Source of the DNA: Chitinophagaceae bacterium
GTDB taxonomy: Bacteria > Bacteroidota > Bacteroidia > Chitinophagales > Chitinophagaceae
Direction of reading: 5' to 3'
Assembly (NCBI GenBank): GCA_025363355.1
Contig: JANYEB010000037.1
Location: 47,056-111,055 of the forward strand
DNA: 64,000 nt
Shown: positions 9,234-19,054 of the stretch, one piece after another
How the letters are laid out: every line of letters begins with the position of its first letter
How positions within the stretch are numbered: position 1 is the first letter of the stretch
Notes under the pieces: generated by a model
The model's database searches: none
The model's input: the letters and a program-made list of their open reading frames with translations, nothing else
Told to the model about the DNA's origin: nothing
Translations under genes and position numbers: made by a program

Positions 9234-10412
9234 TTACATTTCCAGCACCATTTTATTTTGTATGATATGAAACAACTTAATGCTTAATGCTTGAAAAAGC
9301 ATTTTACCATTGGCATTTCTTTCAATGTAATAGCTAGCTTTATCAAGCTCTTCAACCATTGCTTCTTGTTGGCTAACACTTGCAATTTTATTAAGACGTT
9401 GAGCAAAATCTTTTTCGTTTTCTGGTAGCATTACATTCTCTACACCCAATACTTTTATTCTGATACTTTGTTGCAATAAGTGATTAAAATATCTTAAGAA
9501 TTGCTTTTGTTTTTCTCTACCAATTTTGCTGATTTCATCAACCCATTTTATTTGCTCGGGCAACATTTTTCTAATGATAAATTTCAACCAATCTTTAGCA
9601 AGACTTTGCCAGTCTTCTTCGCTGTGTTGTAGCAAATGCAATGCTTCGCGATAGTTACCTTCACTAATACCAGCTATTTGTCTAGCCGTTTCAGCAGGTA
9701 CATTTGCTCTTTCAATTAAAGCCCTTTCTATATCACTTGTTTGTAGTTGAGGAACTTTTACTAACTGACATCTACTTAGTATAGTTTGCAAAACCAATTC
9801 TTCATTTTCGGCAACTAAAATAAACAAAGTATTTGCAGGGGGTTCTTCAATAAGTTTTAATAATTTATTACCTTCTTTACCCAAATATTCTGGCATCCAA
9901 AGCACCAATACTTTATACTCTGCTTCATAAGGTTTAAGACTTAATTTTCTGATAATGTCGTTGCATTCATCAGCAGTAATATTTCCTTGTTTATTTTCTG
10001 CATTGATGGATTGCAACCAATCATAAGCATTGGCATAAGGGGCGATTTTTACAAATTCTCTAAAGTCAGCAATGTAATCTGCACTGGTTGGTTTCTCGCC
10101 AGCTTTTCTAGGAATCACAGGAAAAGAAAAATGTAAATCAGGATGAATTAATTGTTCTGCACGTTGTTTAGCAGCATTCATTTCATCTTCATTATTGCTT
10201 GGTAAAGCACTCATTCCTCCAAATAAATCCTCCACAACAGGAACTGCTTTAGGTTGGCATACCACATACTTTGCAAACTCAATAGCCAAAGGCAAAGCAC
10301 CACTTCCTTCTTTTCCTAAAAAAATTAAAGCGTGGCTCAATCTATTGTGTTGCACCATATCTTGTAAATGTGCTTTCACAGCTTCTTGCCCTATAACATT
10401 GTTCCAATTCAT
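9234..10412 (-). CDS. holB: DNA polymerase III subunit delta' (clamp loader)
   Basis: The 392-residue product is an AAA+ clamp-loader subunit. The N-terminus MNWNNVIGQ followed by LSHALIFLGKEGSGALPLA is the delta' signature; the P-loop lacks the canonical GK[ST], as is usual for delta', which does not hydrolyse ATP. Further on are HPDLHFSFPV, KLLKLIEEPPANTLFIL and the conserved SRC motif (ILSRCQLV). It loads the sliding clamp in the replisome with DnaX and delta. Oddly, the zinc-module cysteines normally found between the P-loop and the HPDLH segment are almost absent; only one Cys (YVVCQP) remains and the rest is replaced by an acidic insert. Start ATG at 10412. Confidence 0.93.
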   Translation of the reverse strand: MNWNNVIGQEAVKAHLQDMVQHNRLSHALIFLGKEGSGALPLAIEFAKYVVCQPKAVPVVEDLFGGMSALPSNNEDEMNAAKQRAEQLIHPDLHFSFPVIPRKAGEKPTSADYIADFREFVKIAPYANAYDWLQSINAENKQGNITADECNDIIRKLSLKPYEAEYKVLVLWMPEYLGKEGNKLLKLIEEPPANTLFILVAENEELVLQTILSRCQLVKVPQLQTSDIERALIERANVPAETARQIAGISEGNYREALHLLQHSEEDWQSLAKDWLKFIIRKMLPEQIKWVDEISKIGREKQKQFLRYFNHLLQQSIRIKVLGVENVMLPENEKDFAQRLNKIASVSQQEAMVEELDKASYYIERNANGKMLFQALSIKLFHIIQNKMVLEM

Positions 10413-10564
10413 TACTGCAAATAAACAATTTTAGATGCGAAGATTTGAAGATTTCTTATTTCAAGATTCGCAAGTGTGTTGCCCATTAAATTATTTTACA
10501 AGAAGTTATGTATTTCTTTATTTTCGAGTGAAAATTGAATTTGTTTTTACACTAAATAAAACTT

Positions 10565-11233
10565 ATGCTGCAACCATCAACAATTAAATTTATTAAAGAT
10601 TTAAAGAAAAATAATACCAAAGAATGGTTTGATGCCAATAGAAAAATATACGAAGCTGCTAAAGCCGATTTTTTAAATTTAACAGAAGCCGTTTTAAAAG
10701 CCATTACTGCTAAAGATGAAACGCTGGCTCATTTAGAAGCTAAGAAATGTGTATTTAGAATTAACAGAGATGTTCGATTTAGTAAAGATAAAAGCCCATA
10801 TAAAACCAATATGGGAATGAGTATTAGCAAAGGAGGAAAGTTAGCAATGAGTGCTGGTTATTATTTTCATTTAGAGCCAGGAGCTTGTTTTATTGGTGGT
10901 GGAATTTATATGCCAATGCCAGATGAGGTTAAAAAAATTCGTCAGGAAATTGATTATAACTGGGAAGAATTTAAAAAGATAATTACATCTAAAAAATTTG
11001 TTGCTGTTTTTGGCGATGTTACTAAATCTGCAGAATTTTCTTTGGTTCGCCCACCAAAAGGTTACGATGAAACTAACCCTGCAATAGATTACATAAAACT
11101 CAAAAGTTGGATTGCAAGTACTGCTTTACAAGATGTAGAGCTTGCAGATAAAAATTTAGTAAAGAAAATTGTAACAGTATTTGAGGTAATGAAACCTTTA
11201 ATAAATTTTTTGAATCGAGGAATTGAGAGTTAA
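10565..11233 (+). CDS. DUF2461 domain protein
   Basis: The 222-residue product matches DUF2461 (TIGR02453-like) along its whole length. Marker segments are FIKDLKKNNTKEWFDANR near the N-terminus, RINRDVRFSKDKSPYKTN (about residues 64-81) and GGGIYMPMPDEVKKIRQEI. The family is a cytosolic protein of unknown biochemical function found widely in bacteria and fungi. It is preceded by a 150-base gap from holB, which is divergent, and followed by the macroglobulin gene about 100 bases on. No partner is suggested by context. Confidence 0.9.
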   Translation: MLQPSTIKFIKDLKKNNTKEWFDANRKIYEAAKADFLNLTEAVLKAITAKDETLAHLEAKKCVFRINRDVRFSKDKSPYKTNMGMSISKGGKLAMSAGYYFHLEPGACFIGGGIYMPMPDEVKKIRQEIDYNWEEFKKIITSKKFVAVFGDVTKSAEFSLVRPPKGYDETNPAIDYIKLKSWIASTALQDVELADKNLVKKIVTVFEVMKPLINFLNRGIES

Positions 11234-11331
11234 AATTTTAACAAAACTTTATTTTTTCCATTCCATAAAGATTTCTTTACTTTATATCGGCAAATATTAA
11301 AGCCACTAACTTCTCACCAATCCCAACAAAT

Positions 11332-14300
11332 ATGGAATCTCTCAAACGCTTGCCAATCTTAGTATTGGCTTTATCAGTATGTGTATTATCTATTAGTTTT
11401 TCATCTTGCAAAAAGAAAAAATTATTTCAGGTTGACCCCGAGTTTAGCAAGTATATCGATGCATATACTTCTGGTGTTGTTTCTAAAAAAACTTCATTTA
11501 AAATTCAACTGGCAACAGATGCCGCTGCCACTCATACTGTCAATGAAAACATTAAAGAAACATTGTTTGAATTTTCTCCTGCTGTGGAGGGAAAAGCATT
11601 TTGGGTGGATGCAAGAACAATAGAATTTAAACCAAACAAAGATTTAGATATTGATAAGCTGTATGAAGTAGAATTCAAGCTGAGCAAGGTTTTGAACGTA
11701 CCCCAAAAATTTAAAGAATTTAGGTTTAATGTTCAAACAGCAAAACCATCATTCCAAATTAATGATAATGGTTTACGAAGTTTAGGCAAAGAAACAATGA
11801 TGCTGACTGGCGAAATTGTTACTGCCGATGTGGAAGAAAGCAAAAAGGTAGAAAGTATTTTATCTGCAACAATTAACACATCAAATCTTGCTATAAAATG
11901 GCAGCATAATGAGATTAATAAAACCCATAGTTATACAATAGAAAATATCAAAAGAACTAATGCTGCTGGTAGCTTGATATTGAAGTGGGATGGAGCACCA
12001 ATTAGTGCTAATATAAAAGATCAGAAAGAGATTTCTATTCCTGCAATTGGAGATTTTAAAGTAATGGATATTAAAGTTATTCAAGAGCAGGAGCAATATG
12101 CATTGGTGCAGTTTAGTGATCCATTAATGATTGGTCAGCAACTTGAAGGCCTAATTGGCATTAGCCAGCAAGAAAATCTTAGTTACACAATACTTGGTAG
12201 CGAAGTAAAAGTATATGCCAGTGGTAAATTGGATGGCGGTTATACTGCAACTGTTTTAGAAGGCATTCAAAATATGTGGGGCGATAAATTAACAAAGGCT
12301 TTCACCTCTCAAATATTTTTTGAAAATCGATTACCATCAGTAAAAATTCACGGCAAAGGAGTGATTTTACCTAATAGTGGAGGTAAAATTTTATTACCTT
12401 TCGATGCAACAAATCTTAAAGCTGTTGATGTTAGTATTATTAAAGTGTATGAAAATAATATCCCTCAGTTTTTTCAAAATAATAAAATAGATGGTGATGA
12501 TAATTTAAGAAGAGTAGCTCGACCAACTGTGCAGGCTACTGTTAAACTAGATGATGATAAAAGCCTGAATCTTCACAAAAAGAACAGGTTTTCTTTAGAC
12601 CTTGATAAATATATAAAAACTGAACCGGGAGCCATCTATCATATCACCATTGGCTTCAGACCTTCATATTCACTATATACCTGCACCACAAAACCTGATG
12701 GTGATGAAGAAAGTAATAATGAAGATGAAGAAGAATATCGTTATGGCAGAGATGAAAATGTAGATGATGACGATGCTTTTTGGCGTAGATATGATAGTTA
12801 TTATCCTTATGGATACAACTGGGATCAAAGAGATAATCCTTGCAGCAAAGCTTATTATAATAAAGAAAGATTTGCATCAAGAAATATTCTTGCAACCAAT
12901 ATTGGCTTAACTGCAAAGCGTGGTAGTAACAACAGTTTGATGGTGGCTGTAAATAATATCATTAGCACTGAACCAATTGCTGGGGTTGAATTACAGGCAT
13001 TGGATTATCAGCAACAGATAGTTGGTAAAGGCAGTACTAACAGTGATGGTATTGCTATGCTTGAATTAAAACGAAAACCTTATTTACTTGTTGCAAAAAA
13101 AGGAAACGAGAAAAGTTATTTAAGATTAGATGATGGTAGCAGTTTGCCATTAGCAAGATTTAATATTGATGGAGCTCAGGTGAAAAACGGTATCAAAGGC
13201 TTTGTGTTTGGAGAACGTGGAGTATGGCGTCCTGGTGATAGCTTATTCTTGGGCTGCATTATTGAAGATAAAGAAAAGAAATTGCCTGCAGGTCATCCTG
13301 TAGAAATGGAATTGATTTCTCCAAGAGGTCAACTTTATAAACGACTGGTTACACCTAACGCAGAAGATGGATACAATGTATTTAGAACTGCAACAGATGC
13401 CAATGCTCCAACTGGCAACTGGTTATGTAAAGTAAAAGTGGGTGGTGCTGTTTTTGAAAAAACAATTAAGATAGAAACTGTAATGCCTAACCGACTAAAG
13501 ATTGATTTAAACTTTGGTGATGCAAAAGCTTTGGGTAAAAACGTTACGGCTCAGGGAACACTTTCTGCAAAATGGTTATTTGGTGCCGATGCTCAAAATT
13601 TAAAAGCAAGAGTTGATGCACAACTTTATAGAAAGAATACCATGTTTGAAAAGTATAGTGATTATGAGTTTGACAATCCGATTTCATCTTTTTCATCTCA
13701 ATCAAAAACAATATTTGATGGGAGTTTAAATGAAAAAGGTGTTGCTAATATTAGTCCACAGTTCGAAGCTGGAAATGATGCACCAGGAATGTTGCTAGCC
13801 AATTTGATGGTGAAAGTATTTGAACCTGGTGGCAATTTCAGTATGGATAATATCAGTTTTCCATACCATCCATATTCATCATATATTGGTTTAAAAATAC
13901 CAGAAGAAACCAGTGGCTGGGGTTATTTACAAAACAATAAAATATATCCTCTAAAGCTTGTTGATGTAAATACAAATGGAATAGCAACTAGTGGTAATAC
14001 AGATGTGGAAGTGCAGTTGTATAAAATTCAATGGAGATGGTGGTGGGATAGAAGTGAAGACGATTTTAGCAACTTTACACAAGACTCCTACAACAAACTC
14101 ATTAAAAAAGAAACACAATCTATTGCTGCTGGTAAAGGTGTATATAATCTAAAACTAACTGCTGCCGATTATGGTCGCTATCTTATTTTATTTAAGGATA
14201 TAAGAAGCGGACACACTACTGGAAAATCTTTTTATGTGGATGATTATGTACATCAAAGCTATGCAGAGCAAAACGATGCATCTTCAATTGCAATGTTATC

Positions 14301-16893
14301 TTTTACATCAGATAAAGCTAAATATAGTGTGGGCGAGGAATGTAAATTAACAGTGCCTTCTCCTGCAAATGGTAAAATGCTTGTGAGCATTGAAACAGGA
14401 ACCAAAGTGTTGCAAACAAAATGGGTGAGCACAAGCAAAGGTGAAACAAACTATAGTTTTAAGATTGATAGAACTATGACACCAAATATTTATGTAAATA
14501 TCAGTATGCTACAACCACACGCCCAAACATTAAACGACTTACCTATAAGAATGTATGGTGTAATTCCTGTTGAGGTGGAGGATAAAAATACCATCCTGAA
14601 ACCTATTATTAAAATGAACGATGTCATTAGGCCCGAAGAAAAAACTTCTATCACAGTATCTGAACAAAATGGCCAATCAATGACTTATTGCATCGCCATT
14701 GTTGATGAAGGACTGCTTGATTTAACACATTTTAAAACGCCGAATCCGCATAGTGCATTTTATGCCAAAGAAGCATTAGGTGTTAAAAGCTGGGATGTGT
14801 ATGATTATGTTATTGGTGCCTGGGGTGGTCAGCTAGATAGAATACTTACAATTGGTGGTGATGCTGAGGGGGACGATGCTGCTAAAACACGCAGAGCTAA
14901 CAGATTTAAATCTATAGTGCAATACTATGGACCATTTAAAACTAACGGTGGTAGTAAAACACACAGCTTTACTTTACCTAACTATATGGGTAGTGTTAGG
15001 GCAATGGTGATAGCAGCAGGCAATGGTGCTTATGGTGCTGCTGAAAAAAGTGTAAAGGTGAAAAAACCTTTGATGCTTTTGGCAACAATGCCTAGAGTTT
15101 TAGGTCCTGGTGAGGATTTAAAAATTCCTGTAACTGTTTTTTCAACAGATAATAATATCAAAAATGTAAACATTAGTATTCAAAGTAATCCAATGATTGA
15201 AGTGCCTACTGGTGCTACTAACATCACGTTTAACGCAACAGGAGAGCAGGTAATTTATATCAACGCTAAAGTTAAAAATACAACAGGTATTGGTAAGATA
15301 AAAGTGGTGGCAAGTAGTGGCAATACATCTGCCTATCACGAAATAGAAATTGATGTGCGTAATCCAAACCCTTATATCACGCAGGTTTCAGAATACACAC
15401 TGCAGGCAGGGCAAAGTATGAACGCTACTGTAGCAACAATTGGCGATGCAAGTAGCAGTAAAGCAACTGTTGAAATTTCATCTATCCCAGCTATCAATTT
15501 ACAAAAGCGATTATCTTATTTAATTCAATATCCACACGGATGTATAGAACAAACAACTTCGTCTGTATTTCCTCAATTAGCATTAAATAGTTTGATGGAT
15601 TTGAATGATAAACAAAAAGCAGATATTGATAGAAATATTAAAGTAGCTATTCAAAAAATACAAAACTTTCAAACAGGTGATGGTGGCTTTAGTTACTGGG
15701 CAGGCAATATGGATGCTGATGAATGGGGAACAAATTATGCTGGCCATTTTTTATTAGAAGCTAGTGCTAAAGGATTCAATGTTTCTTCTTCTATGCTTGG
15801 CTCGTGGAAAGCATATCAACGTAATAAAGCAAACGCCTGGAGCATTTCTGCTGCTCCTTGGTATGGTACAGATTTAACACAGGCTTACAGGCTCTATCTT
15901 CTGGCATTGGCAAAAGCTCCAGAACAAGGTGCTATGAACAGACTAAGAGAATCTAAGTTTATTACTGCCGAAGCTAAATGGAGATTAGCTGCTGCTTATT
16001 ACCTCTGTGGACAAACACAAGTTGCCAATATGCTGATTAGTGGTTTACCAACAACATTTTCTCCACGCCCTTATTGGGGTATCAGCTATGGTAGTGATGT
16101 GCGAGATGATGCAATGGTGCTGGAAGCATTAGCATTAATGAAACGTCGTGGTGAAGCAGAGCAACTAGTGAGAACTATTGCTAGTAAACTATCTCAGGAA
16201 ACTTGGTATAGCACACAGACTACAGCTTATAGTTTAATAGCCATTGCAAAGTATTGTGGCGATAATGGTGGCCAAAAAATTACCGCTAGTGGAACAGCTG
16301 GAGCGACCAATATTAATATCAACTCTAACTCTAGTATTGCACAGCAAGTAGTGGGCTGGCAAAATGGCAAAGCCGTTGTAAAGCTTACCAATAAAGGGTC
16401 TAATGTTTTGTACGTAAGACTGATTAATCAGGGACAACCCATTGGAATGAATCCTGTGGCATACAAAAACAATCCAAATGTATTGCAGCTAAGTGTTATT
16501 TATTTAAACACAAATGGAGTCCCAATTGATGTTGCCAAACTTAAACAAGGAACCGATTTTGTGGCAAAGGTTGTTATTACAAATCCTGGCACAAGGGGTG
16601 CTTATTCTCAAATGGCTTTATCACAAATGTTTCCTAGTGGATGGGAAATTTTGAACACAAGAATGTATAATAGTGAGGGTGCATTTCAATCATCTAAAAG
16701 TGATTATATGGATATTAGAGATGATAGGGTGTATCAATATTTTAATATCAACAGCAAAGAAACGCTTACCTATTATGTGCAGTTAAATGCAGCTTATTTA
16801 GGCAAATATTATTTGCCAGGTGTTTATTGCGAAGCAATGTATGATAACACAATTAGTGCAGGTACTAGTGGCAGGGTGGTAGAAGTGGAGTAA
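11332..16893 (+). CDS. Alpha-2-macroglobulin family lipoprotein with thioester
   Basis: The 1853-residue product is a bacterial alpha-2-macroglobulin, a periplasmic protease trap thought to protect the cell envelope. It has a lipoprotein signal with the lipid cysteine at C26 (SFSSC). Macroglobulin beta domains follow, then EKSVKVKKPLMLLATMPR of the MG7-like region, the thioester motif GCIEQ (C1404 to Q1407) and an alpha-helical thioester domain, then a C-terminal receptor-like domain. It is longer than E. coli YfhM (about 1650). Around residues 450-505 is an acidic, Tyr- and Arg-rich insertion (ESNNEDEEEYRYGRD). The usual partner gene pbpC (PBP1C) is not adjacent; the neighbours are a DUF2461 gene and a convergent regulator. 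A strong terminator follows. Confidence 0.95.
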   Translation: MESLKRLPILVLALSVCVLSISFSSCKKKKLFQVDPEFSKYIDAYTSGVVSKKTSFKIQLATDAAATHTVNENIKETLFEFSPAVEGKAFWVDARTIEFKPNKDLDIDKLYEVEFKLSKVLNVPQKFKEFRFNVQTAKPSFQINDNGLRSLGKETMMLTGEIVTADVEESKKVESILSATINTSNLAIKWQHNEINKTHSYTIENIKRTNAAGSLILKWDGAPISANIKDQKEISIPAIGDFKVMDIKVIQEQEQYALVQFSDPLMIGQQLEGLIGISQQENLSYTILGSEVKVYASGKLDGGYTATVLEGIQNMWGDKLTKAFTSQIFFENRLPSVKIHGKGVILPNSGGKILLPFDATNLKAVDVSIIKVYENNIPQFFQNNKIDGDDNLRRVARPTVQATVKLDDDKSLNLHKKNRFSLDLDKYIKTEPGAIYHITIGFRPSYSLYTCTTKPDGDEESNNEDEEEYRYGRDENVDDDDAFWRRYDSYYPYGYNWDQRDNPCSKAYYNKERFASRNILATNIGLTAKRGSNNSLMVAVNNIISTEPIAGVELQALDYQQQIVGKGSTNSDGIAMLELKRKPYLLVAKKGNEKSYLRLDDGSSLPLARFNIDGAQVKNGIKGFVFGERGVWRPGDSLFLGCIIEDKEKKLPAGHPVEMELISPRGQLYKRLVTPNAEDGYNVFRTATDANAPTGNWLCKVKVGGAVFEKTIKIETVMPNRLKIDLNFGDAKALGKNVTAQGTLSAKWLFGADAQNLKARVDAQLYRKNTMFEKYSDYEFDNPISSFSSQSKTIFDGSLNEKGVANISPQFEAGNDAPGMLLANLMVKVFEPGGNFSMDNISFPYHPYSSYIGLKIPEETSGWGYLQNNKIYPLKLVDVNTNGIATSGNTDVEVQLYKIQWRWWWDRSEDDFSNFTQDSYNKLIKKETQSIAAGKGVYNLKLTAADYGRYLILFKDIRSGHTTGKSFYVDDYVHQSYAEQNDASSIAMLSFTSDKAKYSVGEECKLTVPSPANGKMLVSIETGTKVLQTKWVSTSKGETNYSFKIDRTMTPNIYVNISMLQPHAQTLNDLPIRMYGVIPVEVEDKNTILKPIIKMNDVIRPEEKTSITVSEQNGQSMTYCIAIVDEGLLDLTHFKTPNPHSAFYAKEALGVKSWDVYDYVIGAWGGQLDRILTIGGDAEGDDAAKTRRANRFKSIVQYYGPFKTNGGSKTHSFTLPNYMGSVRAMVIAAGNGAYGAAEKSVKVKKPLMLLATMPRVLGPGEDLKIPVTVFSTDNNIKNVNISIQSNPMIEVPTGATNITFNATGEQVIYINAKVKNTTGIGKIKVVASSGNTSAYHEIEIDVRNPNPYITQVSEYTLQAGQSMNATVATIGDASSSKATVEISSIPAINLQKRLSYLIQYPHGCIEQTTSSVFPQLALNSLMDLNDKQKADIDRNIKVAIQKIQNFQTGDGGFSYWAGNMDADEWGTNYAGHFLLEASAKGFNVSSSMLGSWKAYQRNKANAWSISAAPWYGTDLTQAYRLYLLALAKAPEQGAMNRLRESKFITAEAKWRLAAAYYLCGQTQVANMLISGLPTTFSPRPYWGISYGSDVRDDAMVLEALALMKRRGEAEQLVRTIASKLSQETWYSTQTTAYSLIAIAKYCGDNGGQKITASGTAGATNININSNSSIAQQVVGWQNGKAVVKLTNKGSNVLYVRLINQGQPIGMNPVAYKNNPNVLQLSVIYLNTNGVPIDVAKLKQGTDFVAKVVITNPGTRGAYSQMALSQMFPSGWEILNTRMYNSEGAFQSSKSDYMDIRDDRVYQYFNINSKETLTYYVQLNAAYLGKYYLPGVYCEAMYDNTISAGTSGRVVEVE

Positions 16894-16917
16894 TGATAAG
16901 AAATGATTTCTTTATTG

Positions 16918-16960
16918 ATAGTTCATCCGTTTAAACAATTAAACGGATGAACTATTTTGT
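16918..16960. terminator. Bidirectional terminator between A2M and GlxA-type genes
   Basis: A 17-bp perfect stem (left arm 16918-16934, right arm 16939-16955) with the loop ACAA, followed by TTTGTTTTT. It lies between two convergent genes and can serve both. Confidence 0.85.
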
Positions 16961-16971
16961 TTTTGATTGAT

Positions 16972-17952
16972 TTAAATAGAGGCTTCTTTGTTGTACTTGT
17001 TTCTATACTCCAATGGTGATATACCAGTAATTTTTCTAAATACTTCTCTAAATGCTTTTACATCTGAATAGCCAACATCATACATTACTTCATTAATATT
17101 TTTGCGAGTAGTTTCAAATGCTTTTTTTGCTGATTCTATTTTCACTCTTTGCGAATATTCAACAGGTGTATTGCCCGTGGCTTTAATAAATCTTCTGTCA
17201 AAATTTCGCCTACCAACTGCAAATTTTGATGACAAATATTCAACAGATATTCTCTCATCAATTTTACTTTCAATATAAGCTTGTGCTTGTTGCACTACTT
17301 CATCTTCGTGCGACTTTTGACCATTAAATATCGTGAATGCTGATTGGCTGTTTCTATCCATTTCTATTTGAAAAACTTTGGATAAAAAAATGGCTGTTGG
17401 TCTGTCATAATATTTTTCTATTAAATAAATAATGAGGTTTAAAAAAGAATAAGCACCGCCATTAGTATAAATACCGTTTTCATCGGTAATTAGTTTATCA
17501 GTTTGCAAGTTCACCTTGGGAAACATTGTTCTAAAAGCATTAGTAGCTGTCCAATGTGTTGAGCAGATTTTTCCATCCAACAAACCTGTAGAAGCCAATA
17601 AAAATGCACCTGTGCAAATGCTTGCAATTTCAGCACCTTGTTTATATTGTTGTTCTATCCAATCAATCAAAATTTTATTTTCTTTTAAAGTGGTTTCATA
17701 ATTATGATTTAAAGAAGGGATGATAATGAGATTCGTTTTAGCAATATTTGAAATATGTGTGTGTGGTTTTACACTAAACAACCCATCATAAAATTCTACT
17801 TCCTTTGAAAGCCCAGCCAACTCTATTTTAAACAATTCTTTTTTACCATTGGCTTTTCTATACTCATTCGCTTTTGTAAATATTTTATAAGCACCAACAA
17901 TACTGCTTAAATTATTTTCTCCATTAGGAACGATGATAGTTAGATGTTTCAT
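16972..17952 (-). CDS. GlxA family transcriptional regulator (DJ-1/PfpI + AraC HTH)
   Basis: The 326-residue product joins an N-terminal DJ-1/PfpI-like domain (about 1-190), with the nucleophile-elbow Cys at C113 in SICTGAFLLASTG, to a C-terminal AraC/XylS double helix-turn-helix (about 220-320; RRNFDRRFIKATGNTPVEY and GYSDVKAFREVFRKITGISPLEYR). This is the GlxA architecture of cytosolic regulators. It is divergent from a DinB-like gene and an SRPBCC gene, with about 120 bases between the starts and a -7 element facing each way, so regulation of those genes is plausible. Effector unknown. Confidence 0.93.
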   Translation of the reverse strand: MKHLTIIVPNGENNLSSIVGAYKIFTKANEYRKANGKKELFKIELAGLSKEVEFYDGLFSVKPHTHISNIAKTNLIIIPSLNHNYETTLKENKILIDWIEQQYKQGAEIASICTGAFLLASTGLLDGKICSTHWTATNAFRTMFPKVNLQTDKLITDENGIYTNGGAYSFLNLIIYLIEKYYDRPTAIFLSKVFQIEMDRNSQSAFTIFNGQKSHEDEVVQQAQAYIESKIDERISVEYLSSKFAVGRRNFDRRFIKATGNTPVEYSQRVKIESAKKAFETTRKNINEVMYDVGYSDVKAFREVFRKITGISPLEYRNKYNKEASI

Positions 17953-17967
17953 TTATATAATTTGCAG

Positions 17968-17975
17968 CAAAGATA
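17968..17975 (-). promoter_or_regulatory. Candidate -7 element for the GlxA-type regulator
   Basis: Reads TATCTTTG on the reverse strand, an exact consensus match 15 bases before the ATG at 17952. The -33 position is not convincing. Confidence 0.5.
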
Positions 17976-18046
17976 ATAATTCACTATGTCCAAATCACCC
18001 CACTATAAAGTCTATTTAACACCTTATCAAAGTAGTATTTAGACAA

Positions 18047-18054
18047 TATGTTTG
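18047..18054 (+). promoter_or_regulatory. Candidate -7 element for the DinB-like gene
   Basis: TATGTTTG, an exact TAnnTTTG match 18 bases before the ATG at 18073. It overlaps an in-frame TTG at 18052, which therefore is unlikely to be the translation start. Confidence 0.5.
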
Positions 18055-18072
18055 CATTCTAAAATAAATAAA

Positions 18073-18552
18073 ATGAACACAACAGAAACATCCGTTAAAA
18101 TGGTATTGGACAGATGGTTTGGCTCCATTAAAAATTGTAATAGCATATTAGAATCACTTACTGATGAACAATTAGAAAAAGAAATTGCCCCAAATAAAAA
18201 TAGAGGCATTTACTTGTTAGGGCATTTAGTAGCAGTACACGATGATTTGATTAAGTTATTGGATTTAGGCGATAAGTTATTTCCCGAATTATTTGAACCA
18301 TTTATTAAATCACCAGATAGAGCAGTTGCTGAAATTCCTACTGTTACTGCATTAAGAGGATTCTGGAGTAAACAAAACGAAGTATTATCAGCAAAAATAA
18401 ATTGCTTGTCGGTAGAAGATTGGTTTCAAAAACATACTGCTGTTTCAGCAGAAGATTTTGCTAAAGAACCTCATCGCAATAAATTAAATATCATTATTAC
18501 CAGAACAAGCCATTTGCAATATCATACTGGGCAAATTGTATTACTTAAATAA
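18073..18552 (+). CDS. DinB superfamily protein
   Basis: The product of about 159 residues has the DinB/YfiT four-helix pattern. Metal-ligand type histidines are visible in LLGHLVAVHDDL and in HLQYHTGQI near the C-terminus, the usual positions. Members bind a divalent metal and many act as thiol-dependent transferases or are uncharacterised. I start it at ATG 18073 rather than the in-frame TTG at 18052, because a promoter -7 element covers that TTG. The next gene, an SRPBCC protein, begins 8 bases after the stop, so they form an operon, divergent from a GlxA-type regulator. Confidence 0.85.
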   Translation: MNTTETSVKMVLDRWFGSIKNCNSILESLTDEQLEKEIAPNKNRGIYLLGHLVAVHDDLIKLLDLGDKLFPELFEPFIKSPDRAVAEIPTVTALRGFWSKQNEVLSAKINCLSVEDWFQKHTAVSAEDFAKEPHRNKLNIIITRTSHLQYHTGQIVLLK

Positions 18553-18560
18553 TAAATAAA

Positions 18561-19004
18561 ATGACAACATCAAATTTTACAACTATCATTTTGGTAGAAC
18601 AAACACCAAAAGAAGTTTTTGATGCTATTAACAATGTTAGTGGCTGGTGGCAAGGAGAAATAGAAGGTAGTGCATATAACCTTAACGATGAGTTTACTTA
18701 TCGAATGAAGGATATTCATTTTTCAAAACAACAAGTAATTGAGCTTATACCCAACAAAAAAGTTGTATGGCTTGTTACTGATAGCAATTTAAGTTTCACC
18801 AGTAATAAAAGTGAATGGACGGGAACAAAAATTGTTTTTGAAATTGCTGAAGTAAACAACAAAACACAACTAATTTTCACACACTTAGGTTTAGTTCCTG
18901 AATTTGAATGTTATGGTGGCTGCTCAAATGGCTGGAGTATGCTTATACAAAAAAGCTTATTTAGCTTAATAACAACAGGCAAAGGCAAGGATGTTTTTAA
19001 CTAA
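18561..19004 (+). CDS. SRPBCC / AHSA1-like domain protein
   Basis: The 147-residue product matches the AHSA1-type SRPBCC fold (START-like ligand-binding cavity). The start TTIILVEQTPKEVFDAI followed by VSGWW and the C-terminal HLGLVPEFECYGGCSNGWSML are typical of the Bacteroidota members. It is probably a cytosolic ligand-binding protein; the ligand is not predictable. It lies 8 bases after the DinB-like gene and is likely co-expressed with it. Confidence 0.87.
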   Translation: MTTSNFTTIILVEQTPKEVFDAINNVSGWWQGEIEGSAYNLNDEFTYRMKDIHFSKQQVIELIPNKKVVWLVTDSNLSFTSNKSEWTGTKIVFEIAEVNNKTQLIFTHLGLVPEFECYGGCSNGWSMLIQKSLFSLITTGKGKDVFN

Positions 19005-19054
19005 AAATTTAAAAGAGAGTCTTTGTAACAGCACAATTACATCGTTAGTAAATA

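Noticed and set aside
12656-12916. His-rich ORF opposite the macroglobulin gene
   Set aside because: It mirrors the acidic Asp/Glu-coding stretch (GAT and GAA read as His/Tyr/Phe on the other strand).
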